In this document: positions 58,961 to 64,000 of the stretch, one piece after another
How positions within the stretch are numbered: position 1 is the stretch's first letter
Layout: every line of letters begins with the position of its first letter
Assembly: GCF_022602565.1 (NCBI RefSeq)
Contig: NZ_JALBCV010000003.1
Location: 1,273 to 65,272, forward strand
Source of the DNA: Rosenbergiella metrosideri
GTDB lineage: Bacteria > Pseudomonadota > Gammaproteobacteria > Enterobacterales > Enterobacteriaceae
Length of the DNA: 64,000 nucleotides
Reading direction: 5' to 3'
Program-made: the position numbers and the translations under genes
Notes under the pieces: generated by a model
What the model saw: the letters and a program-made list of their open reading frames with translations, nothing else
Told to the model about the DNA's origin: nothing
The model's database searches: none

Positions 58961-58994
58961 AGCACGGGCGTGGAGAAACTCCTACGCCCGTGCT
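58961..58994 (-). repeat. Long hairpin between dnaK and dnaJ
   Basis: An 11-bp perfect stem AGCACGGGCGT/ACGCCCGTGCT extended by GGAG/CTCC across one bulged base and closed by AAA. It fills the intercistronic gap. It has no T tract on the minus strand, so it may protect the dnaK message or tune dnaJ level. Confidence 0.7.
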
Positions 58995-59038
58995 GGTTAG
59001 CAATACAGATTTACCGTATTGAGCCCGGTCATGGGCAA

Positions 59039-60946
59039 TTATTTTTTGTCTTTGACTTCTTCGAACTCAGCATCAACGGCATCGTTGTCTTGCTGAGCAG
59101 CACCTTCGGCTTGGCCTGATTGAGCTTGCTGTTGTTGCTGAGCCAGTTCCATCAGTTTGCCTGATACTTCACCTAAGGCTTGGATCTTCGCTTCGATCTC
59201 AGCTTTATCTTCACCGCGCAGTGCTGTTTCCAGCTCAGTCAGTGCAGTGTCGATAGGCGCTTTGTCGTCTGCAGACAGTTTGTCACCTGCTTCTTCCAAT
59301 TGCTTACGAGTGCTGTGAACGATCTGGTCACCTTGGTTGCGAGTCTGTACTAGCTCCTCGAACTTACGGTCAGATTCAGCGTTCGCTTCTGCATCACGGA
59401 CCATTTTTTCGACTTCTTCATCGTTCAGACCAGAAGAGGCTTTAATGGTAATTTTTTGCTCTTTTCCGCTATTCTTATCTTTAGCAGAAACGTGCAGGAT
59501 ACCATCCGCATCGATGTCAAAGGTTACTTCGATTTGTGGCATACCACGCGGTGCTGCTTGGATACCATCTAGGTTGAACTGGCCAAGTGACTTGTTATCA
59601 CTTGAACGCTTACGCTCACCTTGCAGCACATGAATGGTTACCGCAGATTGGTTATCTTCTGCAGTAGAGAACACTTGGCTGTGCTTAGTTGGGATCGTGG
59701 TATTTTTGCTGATCAGTGAGGTCATCACGCCGCCCATTGTCTCGATACCCAGAGATAATGGCGTAACATCCAGCAATAATACGTCTTTAACGTCACCCGC
59801 TAAGACACCACCTTGTACTGCTGCACCGACGGCAACGGCTTCGTCTGGGTTCACGTCTTTACGTGGTTCTTTACCAAAGAAATCTTTAACCTTGCTTTGA
59901 ACCAGTGGCATACGTGTTTGACCACCAACCAAGATGACATCATTGATATCTGAAACAGACAGACCAGCATCTTGCAGTGCAATTTTTAACGGCTCAATAG
60001 AGCGAGCAACCAAATCTTCAACTAAAGATTCTAATTTCGCACGAGTTACTTTTAAGTTTAAGTGCTTAGGACCTGTCGCATCAGCGGTGATGTATGGCAG
60101 GTTAACGTCAGTTTGTTGTGCAGAGGAAAGCTCGATTTTTGCTTTCTCAGCCGCTTCTTTCAGACGTTGCATCGCTAACGGATCGTTGTGCAGATCGATG
60201 CCTTGCTCTTTCTTAAACTCAGCAACTAAATAGTTGATCATACGGCTATCGAAATCTTCACCACCTAAGTGAGTATCACCATTGGTCGCTAATACTTCGA
60301 AAGTTTTTTCACCTTCAACTTCGTCGATCTCGATGATTGAGATATCAAAAGTACCACCACCTAAGTCGTAAACCGCGATAGTACGGTTACCTTCACCTTT
60401 ATCTAAGCCATACGCCAGCGCTGCGGCAGTCGGTTCGTTGATGATACGCTTAACTTCTAATCCTGCGATACGGCCGGCATCTTTGGTTGCTTGACGTTGC
60501 GCATCGTTGAAGTATGCCGGTACGGTGATAACCGCTTCAGTCACTGGCTCACCCAAATAGTCTTCAGCTGTTTTCTTCATCTTCTTCAGAACTTCAGCAG
60601 AGATTTGTGGTGGTGCCATTTTTTGGCCCTTCACGTCTAACCATGCATCGCCGTTATCGGCAGACACGATTTGGTAAGGCATGATTTTCAGGTCACGCTG
60701 TACTTCTTCGTCTTGGAAACGACGTCCGATTAAGCGCTTAATTGCAAATAAAGTATTTTGCGGGTTGGTGACTGCTTGGCGCTTAGCAGGTTGACCCACT
60801 AAGGTTTCACCGTCTTGCGCATAAGCAATAATTGATGGAGTGGTACGATCACCCTCTGCGTTCTCTAATACGCGCGCTTTCGCGCCGTCCATGATGGCAA
60901 CACATGAGTTGGTTGTACCAAGGTCAATACCAATAATCTTACCCAT
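59039..60946 (-). CDS. dnaK: Chaperone protein DnaK (Hsp70)
   Basis: 635 residues from the ATG at 60946 ([20 protein letters not shown]). The actin-like ATPase domain carries [31 protein letters not shown] and [13 protein letters not shown]. The substrate-binding domain starts about residue 390 ([19 protein letters not shown]), and the C-terminal lid ends in [19 protein letters not shown]-driven folding and sigma-32 feedback chaperone. Two heat-shock-type promoters lie upstream. Confidence 0.98.
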   Translation of the reverse strand: MGKIIGIDLGTTNSCVAIMDGAKARVLENAEGDRTTPSIIAYAQDGETLVGQPAKRQAVTNPQNTLFAIKRLIGRRFQDEEVQRDLKIMPYQIVSADNGDAWLDVKGQKMAPPQISAEVLKKMKKTAEDYLGEPVTEAVITVPAYFNDAQRQATKDAGRIAGLEVKRIINEPTAAALAYGLDKGEGNRTIAVYDLGGGTFDISIIEIDEVEGEKTFEVLATNGDTHLGGEDFDSRMINYLVAEFKKEQGIDLHNDPLAMQRLKEAAEKAKIELSSAQQTDVNLPYITADATGPKHLNLKVTRAKLESLVEDLVARSIEPLKIALQDAGLSVSDINDVILVGGQTRMPLVQSKVKDFFGKEPRKDVNPDEAVAVGAAVQGGVLAGDVKDVLLLDVTPLSLGIETMGGVMTSLISKNTTIPTKHSQVFSTAEDNQSAVTIHVLQGERKRSSDNKSLGQFNLDGIQAAPRGMPQIEVTFDIDADGILHVSAKDKNSGKEQKITIKASSGLNDEEVEKMVRDAEANAESDRKFEELVQTRNQGDQIVHSTRKQLEEAGDKLSADDKAPIDTALTELETALRGEDKAEIEAKIQALGEVSGKLMELAQQQQQAQSGQAEGAAQQDNDAVDAEFEEVKDKK

Positions 60947-60993
60947 TATAAACATCTCCCACGTAAATTCTGTTTTGTTCGGTTATAAACTAT

Positions 60994-61021
60994 AGATGCG
61001 GTCTATTGAGTGATTTTCAAG
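60994..61021 (-). promoter_or_regulatory. Sigma-32-type promoter P2 of dnaK
   Basis: Read on the minus strand: CTTGAAA (61021-61015), then CCGCATCT (61001-60994), 13 bases apart. This fits the heat-shock consensus CTTGAAA and CCCCATnT with one mismatch. About 50 bases before the dnaK start. Confidence 0.7.
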
Positions 61022-61065
61022 ACGTCGATCTCAGTTTTTTTCGTTGATAACGTTCGATAGTTACC

Positions 61066-61093
61066 AGATGGGGGCGGTTTACCAAGCATCAAG
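61066..61093 (-). promoter_or_regulatory. Sigma-32-type promoter P1 of dnaK
   Basis: Read on the minus strand: CTTGATG (61093-61087), 13 bases, then CCCCATCT (61073-61066), a perfect -10 match for the heat-shock sigma factor. About 120 bases before the dnaK start. The paired P1/P2 layout matches E. coli dnaK. Confidence 0.75.
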
Positions 61094-61111
61094 GGATACA
61101 CTAAAAAAAAT

Positions 61112-62404
61112 TTACTTTTTTTTCGAAAAATCCTGCTGTCCACCTCTAAAAATAAGACAACCAACGATAACAGCGCCACAAAGGGCGAGTAGATACAGTG
61201 CTGGGAGTTGTCGGTTGTAGGGCATCAGTAAGGTAATGAATAACGGCATCAGCCCGCCAAATACGGCATAACCAAGATTATAGGCAGTCGCTAACCCGGT
61301 GAATCTGACTTGAGGGGGGAAAACCGTCACCATCAGCGAGGGTATGATGCCCAACACGCCAAGCATCAGCCCGACCATGCCATAAGCGAAAAAGAATTGA
61401 GAGGGGGCGACGTTCAGGCAGTAAAAGAGCCACAATACCGCTGCCGCGAGCAGCACACAGCCGACTAATAAACTGCGCCTCATCCCCCATTTATCGGCTG
61501 CCATCCCCCCTCCGATGCAGCCGAGCATCAGCATACAGGTTGCGAGGGTATTCGCCTGTAGGCTGTCAGCCGCTGAAATACCAAACCATTTTTGAAACAA
61601 TACAGGTGCCATCAGGATTAATACAATAATGGCCGCAGCTAATAGCCAAGTCAGAAGGGTCGAGAAAATGAGAGCCGGACGATAAGAGAGTAAAAGGGTT
61701 TTGATCGGTAAAAATGTTTGGCTACGCTGCTGTTGCATCGCCAAAAAAACCGGCGTTTCGTGCAACCAACGCCGAAGAAACATGCCCATCAAACCGAATC
61801 CCCCTCCTATTAGAAAAGCGATTCGCCATCCTATGTCGGCCAATACCCCTACTGGTAGCAAATAAGTGAGCCCCTGCGTAATCAGTGAGCCAAGGATAAT
61901 ACCGAGAGTGAGTCCACTAGTAAGCAGACCACAGGCTACACCCACCCGTGAATGAGGAACATGCTCAGATACAAATACCCATGCACCAGGAACCTCCCCG
62001 CCGATGGCGGCTCCTTGCAGGATCCGCAACAGTAACATTATGATCGGCGCGGCAACCCCTATTGATGCGTAATCGGGCTGTAGCCCCATCACTGTCGTGG
62101 GCAGTGCCATCATTAAAATACTTAGCGTGAAGGTTTTCTTACGGCCTAATTTATCGCCGTAATGGGCGAGGATAACACCGCCTAATGGTCGGGCGAGATA
62201 GCCTGCAGCGAACAGTGCGTAGGTTTGCAGCTGGCGTAACCAGTCAGGAAGGTCGGCAGGGAAAAAACGCTCCCCGATAACCAGTGCGAAAAACGCAAAG
62301 ACAACAAAATCGTAGAACTCTAATGCCCCGCCTACGGCAGCTAAAGTAAGTGTTTTAATATCGTTTCGCGTTAGGGGTCGCGGGGAAATGGTGGGTTGCT
62401 GCAT
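61112..62404 (-). CDS. MHS-family (ProP-like) MFS transporter, substrate unknown
   Basis: A 430-residue inner-membrane protein with twelve predicted helices. Metabolite:H+ symporter signatures are GGALEFYDFVVFAFFALVIG, RPLGGVILAHYGDKLGRKKT and LRILQGAAIGGEVPGAWVFV. Relatives carry citrate, alpha-ketoglutarate, shikimate or proline/betaine; this one cannot be assigned by eye. It lies between dnaK and mog on the same strand. E. coli has other genes here, so it is a lineage-specific insertion. Overlapping frames in other registers are shadows. Confidence 0.85.
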   Translation of the reverse strand: MQQPTISPRPLTRNDIKTLTLAAVGGALEFYDFVVFAFFALVIGERFFPADLPDWLRQLQTYALFAAGYLARPLGGVILAHYGDKLGRKKTFTLSILMMALPTTVMGLQPDYASIGVAAPIIMLLLRILQGAAIGGEVPGAWVFVSEHVPHSRVGVACGLLTSGLTLGIILGSLITQGLTYLLPVGVLADIGWRIAFLIGGGFGLMGMFLRRWLHETPVFLAMQQQRSQTFLPIKTLLLSYRPALIFSTLLTWLLAAAIIVLILMAPVLFQKWFGISAADSLQANTLATCMLMLGCIGGGMAADKWGMRRSLLVGCVLLAAAVLWLFYCLNVAPSQFFFAYGMVGLMLGVLGIIPSLMVTVFPPQVRFTGLATAYNLGYAVFGGLMPLFITLLMPYNRQLPALYLLALCGAVIVGCLIFRGGQQDFSKKK

Positions 62405-62490
62405 GAACGAAGCCTCTCCATGACTGGGGTAAGCCTCGACTATATCTGGATGACTTCATTAATAGAATTAACGATTGTAAAATCAGTCCC

Positions 62491-63078
62491 TCAAGCCTCC
62501 GGGGGACGTCGAGCACTTTTCGGGCGAAACGAATCGACTACCGTTTTATCGGTGTCCAACCATGGGTTATCTAAAAGTTGTAGACAATACGCGACACTCG
62601 CGAAGATTCCCGTAACGCGAATATTTCCCTGTTCATCCCTCACGCCTTCAAGAGTTTCTTTTATGGATTTAGGTTGACCGGGAAGGTTGAGGATTAGCGC
62701 TTGCCCACGGATTACGCCGACTTGTCGAGAAAGTATTGCCGTCGGGACATAATGTAAGCTGATTTGGCGCATCTGCTCGCCAAACCCAGGCATTACCCTG
62801 TCGGCAACCGCTAAGGTCGCATCCGGTGTGACATCCCGTAATGCGGGGCCGGTGCCTCCTGTCGTCAACACTAAGTGACACCCTTGCTGATCAACCAACT
62901 CACATAATGTCTGTTCGATAAGGGCTTGTTCGTCAGCAATAAGCCGCTGCTCAAGATGATAAGGGGTTGTGATCGCCTGTTCCAACCATTCGGCTAAGGC
63001 GGGTAAACCTTTATCGGGATAAATACCTTGCGAGGCGCGATCGGAGACGGAGACAATACCAATACGTAGTGGGGTCAT
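62491..63078 (-). CDS. mog: Molybdopterin adenylyltransferase Mog
   Basis: A 195-residue MogA/MoaB-fold enzyme. It begins MTPLRIGIVSVSDRASQGIY and has the nucleotide motif LVLTTGGTGPALRDVTPDAT and the MPGFGEQMRQISL segment. It adenylylates molybdopterin before molybdenum insertion. It lies 53 bases after talB on the same strand with a terminator between, the E. coli talB-mog arrangement. Confidence 0.96.
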   Translation of the reverse strand: MTPLRIGIVSVSDRASQGIYPDKGLPALAEWLEQAITTPYHLEQRLIADEQALIEQTLCELVDQQGCHLVLTTGGTGPALRDVTPDATLAVADRVMPGFGEQMRQISLHYVPTAILSRQVGVIRGQALILNLPGQPKSIKETLEGVRDEQGNIRVTGIFASVAYCLQLLDNPWLDTDKTVVDSFRPKSARRPPEA

Positions 63079-63102
63079 AACAATTCTTTAATAGGAAGAA
63101 AA

Positions 63103-63122
63103 CCGCGGCCGATGGGCCGCGG
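63103..63122 (-). terminator. Terminator of talB
   Basis: CCGCGGCC/GGCCGCGG with a four-base loop, continuing on the minus strand into TTTTCTTCC. It lies between talB and mog. Confidence 0.8.
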
Positions 63123-63131
63123 AGAGGAAGA

Positions 63132-64000
63132 TTACAGCAGTTCTTCGATCATTTTTTCTAATTTGCCTTGGTCTACCGCAAAGTTACGGATGCCTTCAGC
63201 AAGTTTTGCAACGGCCATTGGGTCTTGGTTATGTTCCCAATAGAACTCAGCTTCAGTCATTTTTTCAGGACGTGCTTTAGTTTCACCGCTGTAACTCAGT
63301 TTACGTTCTAACTCGCCTTCAGACTCGTGCAGCTCTTTGAGTAGCGCAGGTGAAATGGTCAGGCGATCACAACCGGCTAATTCAATAATTTCGCCTACAT
63401 TACGGAAGCTAGCACCCATTACAACGGTTTCATAACCGTGCTGTTTGTAATAGTTATAGATTTCAGTAACGGAGACCACACCTGGATCTTCTTGCGGTGC
63501 ATACTCTTTCTTATCAGTATTCGCTTTGTACCAGTCTAGGATACGGCCAACGAATGGAGAGATGAGGTAGGCCCCCGCTTCAGCGCAGGCACGTGCTTGT
63601 GCGAAGGAGAATAACAGGGTCAGGTTACAGTTGATGCCTTCTTTTTCTAACTGCTCAGCAGCACGGATACCCTGCCAAGTTGACGCCAGCTTAATCAGTA
63701 CGCGATCGTTACTGATGCCTGCATCGTTGTATAACTTGATCAGGCTACGAGCTTTCGCCAAGCTGGCTTCGGTATCGTAAGAAAGACGTGCATCAACTTC
63801 AGTTGAGATACGGCCAGGAACTAACTTCAGGATTTCAAGACCGATGTTCACATTCAGACGGTCTGAAGTCAGAGCAATTTGCTCATCGCGATCATTACTT
63901 TGTTTACGAGCCCACTCGATCGCTTCGTCAATCAGGCGGCGGTACTCAGGAATTTTCGCTGCGTTCAGAATCAATGAAGGATTGGTGGTTGCATCTTGTG
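63132..64000 (-). CDS. talB: Transaldolase, 5' end cut off by window edge
   Basis: At least 289 residues are visible; E. coli TalB has 317. The frame is open to the last base and reads [20 protein letters not shown] at its left edge, so the true start is outside the window and the start near 63974 is internal. The Schiff-base lysine is in [40 protein letters not shown] and [12 protein letters not shown] are the family signatures. It acts in the non-oxidative pentose phosphate pathway. Confidence 0.97.
   Translation of the reverse strand, partial: QDATTNPSLILNAAKIPEYRRLIDEAIEWARKQSNDRDEQIALTSDRLNVNIGLEILKLVPGRISTEVDARLSYDTEASLAKARSLIKLYNDAGISNDRVLIKLASTWQGIRAAEQLEKEGINCNLTLLFSFAQARACAEAGAYLISPFVGRILDWYKANTDKKEYAPQEDPGVVSVTEIYNYYKQHGYETVVMGASFRNVGEIIELAGCDRLTISPALLKELHESEGELERKLSYSGETKARPEKMTEAEFYWEHNQDPMAVAKLAEGIRNFAVDQGKLEKMIEELL

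Overview
The window is chromosomal DNA from a member of the Enterobacterales. Its right two thirds keep the E. coli 0-2 minute gene neighbourhood: polB-rapA-rluA-djlA-lptD-surA-pdxA-rsmA-apaG-apaH-folA-carB-carA-dapB-ispH-fkpB-lspA-ileS-ribF-rpsT-dnaJ-dnaK-mog-talB. The order is more compact than in E. coli: nothing like kefFC lies between folA and carB, no rihC lies between dapB and ispH, and no nhaAR lies between rpsT and dnaJ. The moderate GC, the thiBPQ-yabI block and an amino-alcohol cluster of the type described biochemically in Erwinia suggest the Erwiniaceae. This is an inference from gene content, and I cannot name a genus.

Bases 1 to about 8.3 kb are the integrase end of a lambdoid prophage, all on the plus strand. 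It holds a truncated pentapeptide-repeat gene, small accessory genes, a coiled-coil protein, a RecE-like nuclease with an unassigned partner and an SSB, more accessory genes, and overlapping excisionase-like and integrase genes. The other end of the prophage lies outside the window. About 600 bases follow with no convincing gene, containing inverted repeats (a possible attachment region) and a Fur-like operator.

Bases 8.8-12.1 kb encode an iron module: a FhuE-type siderophore receptor and a YncE-like periplasmic beta-propeller protein. Then come queA, acpH, a 2-Cys peroxiredoxin, a YbdG-type mechanosensitive channel and a SetA-type sugar exporter.

Bases 17.4-22.6 kb hold an AraC-type regulator, an APH-fold small-molecule kinase, an ethanolamine-permease family transporter and a class III PLP enzyme of the phospho-lyase type. 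Together they look like a route that imports an amino alcohol, phosphorylates it, and eliminates phosphate and ammonia to give an aldehyde. Next is a TPP riboswitch controlling thiBPQ (thiamine uptake), then yabI and a secreted histidine phosphatase.

Bases 27.9-30.5 kb carry an accessory island: a LysR regulator divergent from an unassigned small protein, followed by a metallo-beta-lactamase-fold hydrolase. From polB (31 kb) rightwards the window is conserved core genome covering DNA polymerase II, RNA polymerase recycling, RNA modification, LPS and outer-membrane protein assembly, nucleotide and cofactor synthesis, the lipoprotein/isoleucyl-tRNA operon, and the dnaK-dnaJ heat-shock operon with two sigma-32-like promoters. 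It ends with an MHS-type transporter, mog and a talB gene cut off by the right edge. I saw no tRNA, rRNA, insertion sequence or CRISPR array.
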